DNA from: Alphaproteobacteria bacterium
GTDB taxonomy: Bacteria > Pseudomonadota > Alphaproteobacteria > GCA-2731375
DNA length: 17,938 bases
Reading direction: 5' to 3'
Assembly: GCA_030746295.1 (NCBI GenBank)
Contig: JASLMY010000089.1
Span: 1-17,938 of the forward strand
The notes beneath the pieces are model-generated. The model did not search any database. It was not told the DNA's origin and saw nothing but the letters and a program-made list of their open reading frames with translations. Below are positions 1 through 8,181 of this stretch, in pieces (positions within the stretch are counted from its first letter, which is position 1; every line of letters starts with the position of its first letter). The position numbers were made by a program, and so were the translations under genes.

Positions 1-312
1 AACGTCGAAATTGCCGTCAAGGGCCGAAATCGCTACTCTGATGGCCGAAACCGACGGTCATCTGGGCAATGTCGGTTTCGCTCTCTGGGCGGATGGTCCG
101 CCTTCAGGATCTATGACGCGGGCGTCAGCGAGGCGCTGTCGAGACACTGCAGTTCAATTCCGACGACATTGGGACGCATTGGTCGCGACGACGCGTTGCT
201 GCTGCTGATCCACGCCTATCAGAACGCGCAGCCCGATCTGTTCGGCAAGCTCGGCTATCCGCGCCCAGTTCCGACGCCCGGCGTCGATCGCTTCGCCAAA
301 CTCTTTCCTTGA
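1..312 (+). pseudogene. 3' end of an unidentified, apparently frameshifted gene
   Basis: I do not recognise the family. The frame starting at position 1 is open to the TGA at 310-312 (103 codons) and ends in a protein-like tail, LLLLIHAYQNAQPDLFGKLG followed by YPRPVPTPGVDRFAKLFP. Upstream, the most protein-like reading, with high GC at third codon positions, switches frame. It is frame 2 over about 38-110 (LMAETDGHLGNVGFALWADG), frame 1 over about 109-155 (FRIYDAGVSEALS), frame 3 over about 150-190 (VETLQFNSDDIGTHWSR), then frame 1 again to the stop. The frame-1 reading through 40-100 is poor, with many Arg and Ser codons and low third-position GC. The simplest explanations are a decayed gene with several indels or low-quality sequence at a contig edge. 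The 5' part lies outside the window. Confidence 0.45.
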
Positions 313-441
313 GAGGCCGACGCTCTTCCGCATCACCTGCGGGTCGTCGCCTTAGCGCTGCGAATGGCCACGCGCCCTGGCGGCCATCGCAACATCCGCC
401 GATCCTTGCGACAATGCCGCGAGCTGTCCGGGAGGGTGCTT

Positions 442-1569
442 ATGCGGGAGGCGTTCAAGGGCATCACCGTGCTCGAGGTCGGCACGATGACGCCGGGCAA
501 GTACACGGGCTTTCTCTTGGCCGGCTGGGGTGCGGCGGCCATCCGGGTCGAGCGGCCGGGCATGCCCGATAGCGTCAGCACCGAGGACTTGGCCTTGAAC
601 CGGGGCAAGCGGTCGATCGCCCTCAACCTCCGGGCCGATGCGGGCCGCGAGGTCCTGCTGCGGCTGGCCGAGCGGGCCGAGGTGCTGATGGAGAGCTATC
701 GCCCCGGCGTCGTCGGCCGCCTCGGCATCGACTACGACGAGGTCCGGCAGCGCAACGCGGGAATCGTCTATTGCTCGCTGTCAGGCTTCGGGCAGGACGG
801 TCCCGATCGCCTGCGCCCCGCCTTCGATCTGGCCTTTCTGGCCGAGAGCGGCCTCGCCCATCTGTTGTCGCAAGGAGACGCCACGCCGACGCCGCCCCGC
901 ACCTACCTGGCGGACGCGGTCTCGGGCCTGATGGCCGCCTTCGCGATCGCTGCGGCGCTGCGCCAGCGCGAGGCGACCGGCCGGGGCACCCATATCGACC
1001 TCTCGATGCTGGAGAGCGCCTTCTCGCTGTTGGCCGCCTCGCATGGCACCATTGGTGACAACGGCCGATCCGCCGGGGCTGAGACGGAGCCCTGGTCGCG
1101 CCGCCCCGCCTACGACATCTACGAGGCCGGTGACGGCCGCCATATCGCGATCTCGGCGGCGCGGCCGGCCTCGTGCCAGGCACTCTTCGAGCATTTGGGC
1201 CGGCCCGAGCTGGCGGCGAAGGGCTTGCGGCCGGCCCCCGAGGGGCAGGAAGCGGCCGATTTCCTGAAGTCTGCCTTCGCCGCCAAGCCGGCGGCCGCCT
1301 GGATCGAGTCACTGTCCGCCCTCGACATCGAGATCGCGCGCGTCAATACGCCCGACGAGGCATTCGCCTTGCCACAGCTCACGGCCCGAGGCCTGGTCGT
1401 CGAGAGCGTGCATCCGCAAGCCGGGGAGCTGCTGCAGATCGGCCTTCCGGCCGGCGGCGAAGCTGGAGCACCGGCGCCCGCGATCGGCGCCGACACGGAC
1501 GCGATCCTGGCCGAGCTCGGCTACGACGACGTCACAATCGCCGCGCTCCGTACCGAGGGAGCGATCTGA
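442..1569 (+). CDS. CaiB/BaiF family (type III) CoA-transferase
   Basis: A 375-residue type III CoA-transferase, which would move CoA from one acyl-CoA thioester to another carboxylic acid in the cytoplasm. The N-terminus has the family opening GITVLEVGTMTPGKYTGFLL, followed by a CoA-binding stretch with IRVERPG and NRGKRSIALNL. The catalytic Asp is D158 in YLADAVSG, the position of Asp169 in formyl-CoA transferase. It is followed by the typical ATGRGTHIDLSMLES segment. The small domain and the usual C-terminal LAELGYDD end are present, so it is full length. I chose ATG 442 because GGAGGG at 431-436 lies 5 nt upstream and the domain begins there; an in-frame ATG at 364 would add 26 non-homologous residues. 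It is the first gene of the + strand run up to 6321, but an 88-bp gap separates it from the next gene. The acyl substrate is unknown. Confidence 0.9.
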   Translation: MREAFKGITVLEVGTMTPGKYTGFLLAGWGAAAIRVERPGMPDSVSTEDLALNRGKRSIALNLRADAGREVLLRLAERAEVLMESYRPGVVGRLGIDYDEVRQRNAGIVYCSLSGFGQDGPDRLRPAFDLAFLAESGLAHLLSQGDATPTPPRTYLADAVSGLMAAFAIAAALRQREATGRGTHIDLSMLESAFSLLAASHGTIGDNGRSAGAETEPWSRRPAYDIYEAGDGRHIAISAARPASCQALFEHLGRPELAAKGLRPAPEGQEAADFLKSAFAAKPAAAWIESLSALDIEIARVNTPDEAFALPQLTARGLVVESVHPQAGELLQIGLPAGGEAGAPAPAIGADTDAILAELGYDDVTIAALRTEGAI

Positions 1570-1657
1570 AGCGGCCCTTTTGGCAAGCCTGACCGGCTGT
1601 GGCATTCTCACAAGGTGACGCTCGCGGCAGATGGCTCCGAACAGAGGAAGAGATTGG

Positions 1658-2698
1658 ATGACGGCGACGACCGCTGAAGGAAATGCCGCTCGCAGCACCG
1701 AGCGTCTGAACGATCTGGCCCTGTCGTTCAAGAAGAGCCAAGCGTTGGCGGCGGCACTGGAGTTCGACCTCTTCACTGCGCTTGCCGAGGGCGCCGGCAC
1801 GGCCGCCGAGGTGGCGCAACGCTGCGGCATCGATCCCGAGACCGCGGACCGCCTGCTGATCATCTGCAAGGCCATGGACCTGGTGCACGAGGTCGACGGC
1901 CGGCACCGGAACTTGGACGACGTCGAGCGCTATCTGGTGCGCGAAAAGCCGACCTTCTTCGGCGACTATCTGAAGTTCACCATCGCCACCGAATACGACG
2001 AGTGGCGGCGCTTCCCCGACAACCTGCGCGACGTCAGCTCGGAGCCGCTGCCATCCAAGCTCTACGAGGGCGACCTCAACGATCCCGAGCGGGCAAGGGC
2101 GTTCACCACCGCCGGCTACAACTCGTCGATTGCGCTGGCGCACCGTCTGGCCAAGCGCTTCGACTTCTCACGCTTTCGCCACTGGCTGGATTTCGCCGGC
2201 GGCTCGGGCTGCTATGCGATCGCTGCCTGCGAGCGCCACCCGAATCTGAGCGTCACGGTGATGGACCACCCGAACGTGGTGCCGGTCACCACCGAGTTCG
2301 TCGCCAAGCACGGCCTTCAGAACCGGATCACCGCCCGGTCCGGCAATTTCCTCGCCGCCGCCGACTATCCCGACGACTGCGACCTGATCTCCTACATCAC
2401 GCCCCTGCACTGGTATTTGAAGGACGACGTTCTGGAGACCCTTCGTTACGCCTATGACGCCCTGCCGGCCGGCGGCGGCATCTTGATCGTCGGCTACATG
2501 CTGAACGACGACCGCTCCGGCCCCCTCGATCCCGCCTACTATCACCTGCAGGCGATCCGCGAGGGCCACTACAGCGGCCATGTGCCAAGCGGGCCGGAGT
2601 ACTGCGCCTATCTGGCCGAGGTCGGCTTCGAGGAGGCGCGCTATGATTGGCTGCTGGCCAACCGTTTGGGCCAGATCGAGGCTCGGAAGCCGACCTGA
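1658..2698 (+). CDS. SAM-dependent methyltransferase (O-methyltransferase family 2)
   Basis: A 346-residue class I methyltransferase of the plant/bacterial O-methyltransferase type (PF00891-like). Residues about 20-100 form the N-terminal winged-helix dimerisation domain (ALEFDLFTAL, AAEVAQRCGIDPETADRLL). The Rossmann domain begins near residue 175 with a slightly degenerate SAM motif, DFAGGSG (178-184). An acidic strand end follows at MDHPNVV (202-208), then LH at 250-251, where the family usually has its catalytic His (LHxW), and ALPAGGGILIVGY. The acceptor is unknown and could be a small-molecule hydroxyl. The start at 1658 is preferred over in-frame ATG 1631 because AGAGGAAG (1643-1650) sits 7 nt before it. 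The next gene begins 2 bp after the stop, suggesting translational coupling. Confidence 0.85.
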   Translation: MTATTAEGNAARSTERLNDLALSFKKSQALAAALEFDLFTALAEGAGTAAEVAQRCGIDPETADRLLIICKAMDLVHEVDGRHRNLDDVERYLVREKPTFFGDYLKFTIATEYDEWRRFPDNLRDVSSEPLPSKLYEGDLNDPERARAFTTAGYNSSIALAHRLAKRFDFSRFRHWLDFAGGSGCYAIAACERHPNLSVTVMDHPNVVPVTTEFVAKHGLQNRITARSGNFLAAADYPDDCDLISYITPLHWYLKDDVLETLRYAYDALPAGGGILIVGYMLNDDRSGPLDPAYYHLQAIREGHYSGHVPSGPEYCAYLAEVGFEEARYDWLLANRLGQIEARKPT

Positions 2699-2700
2699 CG

Positions 2701-3693
2701 ATGGCCGTCGGGGTGGCAGATTGGGACCGAGCCGGCGGCCTCGGCGTCGCCTTCGAAGGCAGCGAGACCGCAGCCGAAATTGGTCCCTTGGCCGAGCTGG
2801 TGGAAGCCCGGGGCGGTGACACCATCTGGCTTGCCAACCACCTCTTCCAACGCGATCCCGTGGTGCAGTCGGCGGCAGCGCTCGCCGCCACCCGGCGCAT
2901 CAGCGCCGCGCTGATGGCGATCAGCCCCTATGCCACCCATCCGGTACAGGCGGCAATGGCGGCGGCGAGCCTGGACGAGCACTTCCCCGGTCGCATCGTC
3001 CTCTCGCTCGGCGCCGGCGCCCCGGGCGACTTCGATGCCGCCGGGATCGCGCGGCCGCAGCCGCTCAAAACCCTGGCCGAGAGCCTCGCGATCATACGGG
3101 CGCTCCTCGCCGGCGAGACCGTCCACCACGAGGGCGACGTCTACCGGGTGCAAGACCGCGCCCTCGAGACCGGGGCGCGGACGGTGCCCTTGGTGCTGGC
3201 GGCCTCGGGCCCAGGCATGCTGCGGCTGGCGGGCGAGCTCGCCGACGGGGTCCTGCTCTCGGCCGCCACCTCGCTCGGTTTCGTTGAGGCCTGCCTGGCC
3301 CGGGTCGCGGCCGGTGCCAATGGCCGCCGGGTCCGCAAAATCGGCCTCGTCTATTGCGCCGTCGATACCGACCGGGCTCGCGCCTACGACCGTCTGCGCC
3401 CGCGCCTGGCCTTTGTCCTGCGCGGGCCGCACCACAAGGCGAACTTGGAGATGTCGGGGGTCCGGCTCGACCAGGCGGCGCTTTGGGACGCGGTCGCCGC
3501 CGGCGACTGGGACCGGGCCTCGGGCCTGATCGGCGACGAGGTCGTCGCCAAGCACACCGCCAGCGGCACGGCATTGGAGGTCGCGGAACGTCTCGCTGCC
3601 TACCGCGCCGCCGGCCTCGACGAGGTCGTGATCGCCGGCCTCCGCGATGGCGACCAATTGGCCCAGGTGCTGGCCGCCGCGGCCGATCCATAG
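2701..3693 (+). CDS. LLM class flavin-dependent oxidoreductase (first of two)
   Basis: A 330-residue luciferase-like TIM-barrel oxidoreductase. Recognisable segments are the early DTIWLANHLFQRDPV strand, TRRISAALMAISPYATHPVQ, FPGRIVLSLGAGAPGDF, the LAIIRALLAGE helix, and VPLVLAASGPGMLRLAGELADGVLL, all laid out as in Mer/F420-type and FMN-type members. From sequence alone I cannot say whether the cofactor is FMN (two-component, needing a reductase) or F420. No flavin reductase gene is in the window. The start at ATG 2701 follows the upstream stop by 2 bp. The only purine-rich stretch (GGAAG at 2685-2689) is 11 nt away, so translation probably depends on coupling to the methyltransferase gene. 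It is paralogous in fold to the following gene but clearly divergent, so the two are unlikely to be a recent duplication. Confidence 0.82.
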   Translation: MAVGVADWDRAGGLGVAFEGSETAAEIGPLAELVEARGGDTIWLANHLFQRDPVVQSAAALAATRRISAALMAISPYATHPVQAAMAAASLDEHFPGRIVLSLGAGAPGDFDAAGIARPQPLKTLAESLAIIRALLAGETVHHEGDVYRVQDRALETGARTVPLVLAASGPGMLRLAGELADGVLLSAATSLGFVEACLARVAAGANGRRVRKIGLVYCAVDTDRARAYDRLRPRLAFVLRGPHHKANLEMSGVRLDQAALWDAVAAGDWDRASGLIGDEVVAKHTASGTALEVAERLAAYRAAGLDEVVIAGLRDGDQLAQVLAAAADP

Positions 3694-3710
3694 TCCGGGA
3701 GAAGAAGAAC

Positions 3711-4718
3711 ATGCTCGTCAGTGTCGGCTTTCCGACCGGGATGGAAGGCCTCACCTATCCGATCCCCTTCTCCGAGCCCGAAGCCCTGCTGAGGATCGCC
3801 CAAACGGCCGAGACGCTCGGCTACCACTCGATCTGGGGCAACGACCACATGACGACCCAGCGCTACGTCCGGGCCGAGTTCGGCCAGGCACCGCGCTTTT
3901 GGGAGCCGCTGGTGACCTATGCCTGGCTCGCCTCGCAGACCACGAACTTGCGCTTCGGCACCGGCATCCTGGTGCTGCCGATGCGCCGCGACATCGTGGT
4001 CACGGCGAAGCAGATCGCCACGCTCGACCAACTGAGCGGCGGCCGGCTAGAGATTGGCGTCGGCGTCGGCGCCTACCGCGAGGAGTTCGAAGCCCTGGCG
4101 CCGGGCGACACCGGCCATCGGGGCGACATGGTAGCGGAAGGCGTCGCCGCCCTACTGCGGCTTTTCGAGGAGGAGCGGGCCAGCTTCGAGGGCGACTACT
4201 ACGCCTTTCGCGACGTCGAGCTGTCGCCGAAGCCGCTGCAGGCGCGGATACCGATCTATTACGGCGGCAACAACTTCAACCAGGTTCGACGCACCGCGAT
4301 CAACGGCGACGGCTGGCTGCCGGCGGCGCTGCCGGTCGCGCGGCTGGCGCACGACGTCGCCGAGTTGCGCGCCCTGACCGAGGCCGAGGGCCGCGACTTC
4401 TCGAAGATTGCCGTGGCACCGCAGTACATCGCCTATCTCGCTTCGGATCACGACCGGGCGGTGGCGCGATTCTCTGAAAGCCAGATGCACAAACACTTGG
4501 TCTCGCTCACCCGCTCGACCTTGAAAGAGCAGGCCGACAGCTCGCCGATCGACATCAACCTGATCGGCACCCCGGCCGAGGTGATCGAGAAGTGCCTGGC
4601 CCTGCGCGAGGCCGGCGTCACCCACTTGCTCGGCATCTACTTCGCCGCCGCCTCGGTCGACGAGCTGGTGGACCAGATGACGATCTTCGCCGAGGAAGTG
4701 GTGCCGCATATCGTCTAA
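3711..4718 (+). CDS. LLM class flavin-dependent oxidoreductase (second of two)
   Basis: A 335-residue luciferase-like monooxygenase or oxidoreductase. Family features in order are the N-terminal strand VSVGFPTG, the helix LLRIAQTAETLGYHSIWGND with the following HM, TTNLRFGTGILVLPMRRDI, the helix KQIATLDQLSGGRLEIGVGV with GAYREEFEA, the insertion-region FEGDYYAFRDVELSPKPLQ, and IPIYYGGNNFNQVRRTAINGDGW. This close match to the TIGR03619-like group points to oxidation of a small organic molecule with reduced flavin or F420. The start at ATG 3711 is supported by GGGAGAAGAAG (3697-3707) just upstream. An in-frame upstream extension to 3354 overlaps the previous gene in an Arg-rich shadow reading and is rejected. 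It lies 17 bp after the first LLM gene and 17 bp before the amidase, clearly one transcription unit. Confidence 0.88.
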   Translation: MLVSVGFPTGMEGLTYPIPFSEPEALLRIAQTAETLGYHSIWGNDHMTTQRYVRAEFGQAPRFWEPLVTYAWLASQTTNLRFGTGILVLPMRRDIVVTAKQIATLDQLSGGRLEIGVGVGAYREEFEALAPGDTGHRGDMVAEGVAALLRLFEEERASFEGDYYAFRDVELSPKPLQARIPIYYGGNNFNQVRRTAINGDGWLPAALPVARLAHDVAELRALTEAEGRDFSKIAVAPQYIAYLASDHDRAVARFSESQMHKHLVSLTRSTLKEQADSSPIDINLIGTPAEVIEKCLALREAGVTHLLGIYFAAASVDELVDQMTIFAEEVVPHIV

Positions 4719-4735
4719 CCCGGAGGGAAAACGCG

Positions 4736-5920
4736 ATGACCGAAACCGATGATCCGATCGGCGCCTTCGTGCCGGGCGGCCGCTTCGAGATCGAGGGCCG
4801 GGCCGACGGCCCGCTCGCCGGCCTCACCTTCGCGGCTAAGGACCTCTTCGATGTCGCCGGCCGTCCGACCGGCGGCGGCAACCACGATTGGGCGCGCGAC
4901 AACCCGGTACCGAGCCGCCATGCCTGGGTGGTGGAGACACTGCTCGAGGCCGGCGCCAAGCTGATCGGCAAGACCGTCACCGACGAGGTCTCGCTCGGCA
5001 TCTTGGGCGAAAGCGCCTTCGACGGCACGCCCTTGAACTCCGCCGCCCCCGATCGAGTGCCCGGCGGTTCGTCCTCGGGCTCGGCCGCGGCGGTCGCGGC
5101 CGGCCTCTGCGATTTCGCGCTCGGCACCGATACCGGCGGCTCGGTCCGGGTGCCGGCCAGCTTCTGCGGCCTCTATGGCATTCGCCCGACGCACGGCCGT
5201 ATCGACCTCTCGGGCATGATGCGCCAAGCGCCGAGCTCGGACACCGCCGGCTGGCTTGCCCGCGACGCTCGGACCTTCGCCGCCGTCTCGGGCGTCCTGC
5301 TGGGCGAGGTGATTCATGAGACCCTGCCCCGAACGTTACTAGTCGCAGTCGACGCCTTCGGCTTCGCCGACGGCGAGGTGCGAGAGGCCCTGGCACCGAT
5401 GGTTGCGCGGCTGGCGAGCTTGGTCGGCGATTCCCGCGATGAGGTGATGGCGCCACCCGGCCTCTCAACCTGGGCCCGGGCGCAACGCACGCTGCAACCG
5501 CACGAGGGCTGGCTCACCTTCAAGGACTGGATCGATGCCGGCAACCCGCGGTTCGCCTTCTCGGTCGCTCGCAACCTGATGCTGGCCTCGATGATCCCCG
5601 AGGCCGAGCTCGGCTGGGCGGAGATGATGCGGGCCGAGGCCCGCGCGCGGCTGCGCCATCTGCTGCACCCCGGCACCATCCTCTGCCTGCCGACGACGCC
5701 CTTCCCGGCGCCGGCAAAGGGCTTGGCGATCTCGGAGCAAGAGCCCGTCCGCCAGCGAATTTCAGTGCTGGCGAGCCATGGCGGGCTTGCCGGCGTGCCA
5801 CAGGTAAGCCTGCCGGGCGCCGCAGTCGACGGCCTGCCGGTGGGCCTCTCGATCGTCGGCGCCCTCGGCACAGATGTCGAGCTGGTGGCGGTGGCACGAG
5901 CAATGGAGGAAGGGACATGA
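4736..5920 (+). CDS. Amidase-signature family amidohydrolase
   Basis: A 394-residue amidase-signature enzyme that would hydrolyse a carbon-nitrogen amide bond. The Ser-cisSer-Lys triad is visible: K35 in FAAKDLFDVAG, S112 in PGGSSSGSAAA as the cis-Ser, and nucleophile S136 in TDTGGSVRVP. The 24-residue spacing between the two serines matches FAAH (217 to 241). The canonical SFCGLYGIRPTHGRI follows. The protein is shorter than GatA or AtzE types (about 450-490), mainly in the variable region after residue 180. The C-terminus has the usual GGLAGVPQVSLPG and LPVGLSIVG. GGAGGG upstream supports ATG 4736. The stop overlaps the next start by ATGA (5917-5920), and the DUF3225 partner recalls the AtzE/AtzH and HpxY/HpxZ pairs. 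Substrate unknown; a ureide, carbamoyl or lactam-derived amide is a guess from context. Confidence 0.9.
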   Translation: MTETDDPIGAFVPGGRFEIEGRADGPLAGLTFAAKDLFDVAGRPTGGGNHDWARDNPVPSRHAWVVETLLEAGAKLIGKTVTDEVSLGILGESAFDGTPLNSAAPDRVPGGSSSGSAAAVAAGLCDFALGTDTGGSVRVPASFCGLYGIRPTHGRIDLSGMMRQAPSSDTAGWLARDARTFAAVSGVLLGEVIHETLPRTLLVAVDAFGFADGEVREALAPMVARLASLVGDSRDEVMAPPGLSTWARAQRTLQPHEGWLTFKDWIDAGNPRFAFSVARNLMLASMIPEAELGWAEMMRAEARARLRHLLHPGTILCLPTTPFPAPAKGLAISEQEPVRQRISVLASHGGLAGVPQVSLPGAAVDGLPVGLSIVGALGTDVELVAVARAMEEGT

Positions 5921-6321
5921 GCGATCTCGCCGTCAACTTGCCCGACGTGGTCGCGGAGGTTGCCGAGCTCTTCGAGCGCTATGAGCAAGCGCTGATCGAC
6001 AAGGACGTGGCCGTCCTCGACGCCACCTTCTGGGAGAGCCCGCACACCATCCGCTATGCCATGCACGAGAACGGCTACGGCTTCGACGAGATCCACCGCC
6101 ACCGGGTCGCCCGGCCGCCCGGCCCCGGCATCAAGGAGGAACGCCGGAGGCTCGAGATCCTGACGCTGGGGCACGACTTCGCCACCGTCAACCTGGAGTT
6201 CAAGGTCCGCGGCCACGAGCTCGTCGGCCGCCAGAGCCAGACCTGGGTCCGCTTCCCCGATGCCGGCTGGAAGGTCGTCGCCGCCCATGTCTCTACGACG
6301 GACCCAGAACCGCTCTGGTAA
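5917..6321 (+). CDS. AtzH-like (DUF3225, NTF2-fold) protein
   Basis: A 134-residue protein of the DUF3225/AtzH/HpxZ type. The diagnostic stretch is ATFWESPHTIRYAMHENGYG (about 37-56) followed by FDEIHRHRVARPPGP, equivalent to the FW..tvR.G..EnlyG..aI..fR..RP pattern I recall for the family. An NTF2-like second half ends in QTWVRFPDAGWKVVAAHVS. In cyanuric acid breakdown AtzH acts next to the amidase AtzE, and HpxZ sits with an amidase in oxalurate use; the fold forms a small cavity that can be catalytic. Here the ATG overlaps the amidase stop by 4 nt, so the two are probably made in fixed ratio. No AtzG/HpxX-like small subunit is seen. It is the last gene of the + strand run. A direct hydrolase role or a helper role for the amidase are both possible. 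Confidence 0.85.
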   Translation: MSDLAVNLPDVVAEVAELFERYEQALIDKDVAVLDATFWESPHTIRYAMHENGYGFDEIHRHRVARPPGPGIKEERRRLEILTLGHDFATVNLEFKVRGHELVGRQSQTWVRFPDAGWKVVAAHVSTTDPEPLW

Positions 6322-6352
6322 GGTTCGTGGTGCCCGGACGGGGCCTACATCC

Positions 6353-7921
6353 TCAAGTCGCCGTGGCGGTCTTGCGCAGCAGGGACTGTCCTTCGTAGAT
6401 ATTCGGGATGGCCACACCCAAGAGGGCGAGCACCGTCGGGGCGATGTCCAGGACGCCTCCGTCGGCCAGCCGGTAGCCTTCGAACCCGGGGCCCTTCGCG
6501 ATCATCACGGCGTTGGCGGTGTGGTCGCCGCTGCGGCGGTTGAGGATCTTGCCGAAGGGGCGGGCGACGGTGCCGAGGCTCGGCGAGCTGACCGCCTCGA
6601 TCGGACCCAGATCCTGGCGGAATTCGACCAAGAGGTCCGGCAGGTCGGGGTGGCGGTCCTCGCCGTAGAGCTCGTCGCTCAACAAGACCCGCCTTACCGC
6701 CGGCTCGCCGCTGTCGGCGACCCGCAACGCCATCAGCTCGTCGCTGAGTCGCTTCAGGATCGCCCGCGCCTCGTCGCCGGGCGCGACCTCGCCATGGGGG
6801 TCGCGGCCCTTCAGGTTCAACCTGATGGCGCCGATCCGGTTATTGGGCACCGGCGCCGCCTTGGTCGCGGGGCTCTCGAAGGGCTCCAACGAGACCCCGG
6901 CGCTCCTCTGCACCTGGTCGACGACCTTCGTCTTGGCAATCCGGCGCAGCACCCGGTAGAGGCCCTTTGGCGCCATCTGCTTCACCTTGAATTGGGCCTC
7001 GCGCAGCAGGCTCTTCTCGGGCGCGGCATTCGAGGAGAGGCCGAGACGGGCGACCACCTCCGGCAGAAGCTGAATGCCGCCGGTCAAGTCGGTCATGCCC
7101 TTGGGCGCGACGAAGAGAATGTTGCAGTCCGTGCCCGCCGCCGCCGTCAGCTTGCCGAGCAGGCGGTCGACCCGCTGGTAGATGGTTGCCAAGGCGTGGC
7201 GCAGCCGCTCCGGCGCGCCCGGGTCGTGGTCGCGGCAGCGAACGTCGTGGTAGCGCCAGAGGTGATGACCGGCGCAGTGCAACTCGCTGGCGCTGCAGAC
7301 GAAGAGGTCCCAGGTCTCGCGGTTCAGGACGTCGAGGAACAGCGCCTCGCGCCGGTTCAGCCCTTCCTCGAGATCGGCGAGGAGCCGTTCGCAGCCGGCA
7401 TCGGTCTTCGGATAGCGGTCGCAGGAGCCCTGGCTACCCGATCTGACGGGATGCGGCCCGAACCTGTCGTTGACCTCGTCCAGGAAACTCTCGGGCAGGC
7501 TTTGCGTGCCGGCGAACTCGGGCTCGTGCACGCCCCATTCCAAGAGCTGGATGCCGTCGAGGTCGGGAACGGCCACGGCGTCGGGGACGTCCAGAACGGC
7601 GCAGCGCAGGCCCGAGCGGCTGGCCGCATTCCAGAAATGCCGTGTCGCATCCACTTCCGAGCGGGCGATGCGGCCGAAGCGGGCGCTGCCGCTGCGAAGC
7701 TGCTTTTGATGATAGAAGAAGCCGTGATTGCCGCTGCTGCAGCTGTCGAAGATCTCGCGCCAGAGGGCGCCCGGCAGGGTGCCCATCGGGTTGTCGAGCC
7801 GGCATTCGCCGCCACCCTCGCGAAGGGCGGCGAATGCCGGCAGCCGCCCGTCGGCGACCCAGGCGTCGAGCAACTCTGGCTCCGCGCCATCCATCAAGAT
7901 CAACATAGCTCTGGCCGGCAT
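6353..7921 (-). CDS. Alkaline phosphatase superfamily (type I phosphodiesterase-like) protein with altered metal site
   Basis: A 522-residue member of the phosphodiesterase/nucleotide pyrophosphatase branch of the alkaline phosphatase superfamily. Visible elements are D11 in LILMDGAE (first metal ligand), candidate nucleophile T48 in NPMGTLPGALW, the SASELHCAGHHLWRYHD block (E213, H215, H219), the PNNRIGAIRLNLKGRDPHG stretch, and C-terminal H467 in SGDHTANAVMIAKGPG. The position where the family normally has an Asp/Ser-His-Gly-Met ligand motif reads APKGM (272-276), with Lys274 in place of His. Activity may therefore be changed. No signal peptide or membrane segment is seen, so it is probably cytoplasmic. 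ATG 7921 is chosen because GGGGA lies about 10 nt upstream; the internal Met6 lacks a Shine-Dalgarno sequence. It is convergent with the AtzH-like gene (31-bp gap) and diverges from the hydrolase. Substrate unknown. Confidence 0.82.
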   Translation of the reverse strand: MPARAMLILMDGAEPELLDAWVADGRLPAFAALREGGGECRLDNPMGTLPGALWREIFDSCSSGNHGFFYHQKQLRSGSARFGRIARSEVDATRHFWNAASRSGLRCAVLDVPDAVAVPDLDGIQLLEWGVHEPEFAGTQSLPESFLDEVNDRFGPHPVRSGSQGSCDRYPKTDAGCERLLADLEEGLNRREALFLDVLNRETWDLFVCSASELHCAGHHLWRYHDVRCRDHDPGAPERLRHALATIYQRVDRLLGKLTAAAGTDCNILFVAPKGMTDLTGGIQLLPEVVARLGLSSNAAPEKSLLREAQFKVKQMAPKGLYRVLRRIAKTKVVDQVQRSAGVSLEPFESPATKAAPVPNNRIGAIRLNLKGRDPHGEVAPGDEARAILKRLSDELMALRVADSGEPAVRRVLLSDELYGEDRHPDLPDLLVEFRQDLGPIEAVSSPSLGTVARPFGKILNRRSGDHTANAVMIAKGPGFEGYRLADGGVLDIAPTVLALLGVAIPNIYEGQSLLRKTATAT

Positions 7922-8181
7922 GACAGCGTCCCCAGCTTGGTCCCCCGGCGGGCGATCGGGCGAAGCCTCGATCTATCGATCGCCACCGCGTCTGCGTCGG
8001 TTCCGGGCGAGATCGTAGCCATTTGGGTACGGGACGGCAAATTCGAAGTCGGCGGGCTGGGGCTGCTCGCCTCGCCGGCCTCCGCGAGCCGCGCCGGCCG
8101 CGAGCGAGCGACCTCGGACTTTCGGCGCACTTGGTCACCGGCTTTCGCTATAGTGAACCGCAAACCTGGGGAGCGGATGAC

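Noticed and set aside
3354..3710. N-terminal extension of the second LLM gene
   Set aside because: The extension is Arg- and Gly-rich, overlaps the first LLM gene in another frame and adds nothing to the domain. ATG 3711 has a good ribosome site.
8131..8154. Sigma-70 promoter before the alpha/beta hydrolase
   Set aside because: TATAGT at 8149-8154 is a fair -10, but the only TTG-type hexamer (8131-8136) is 12 bp away, too close for a standard promoter.
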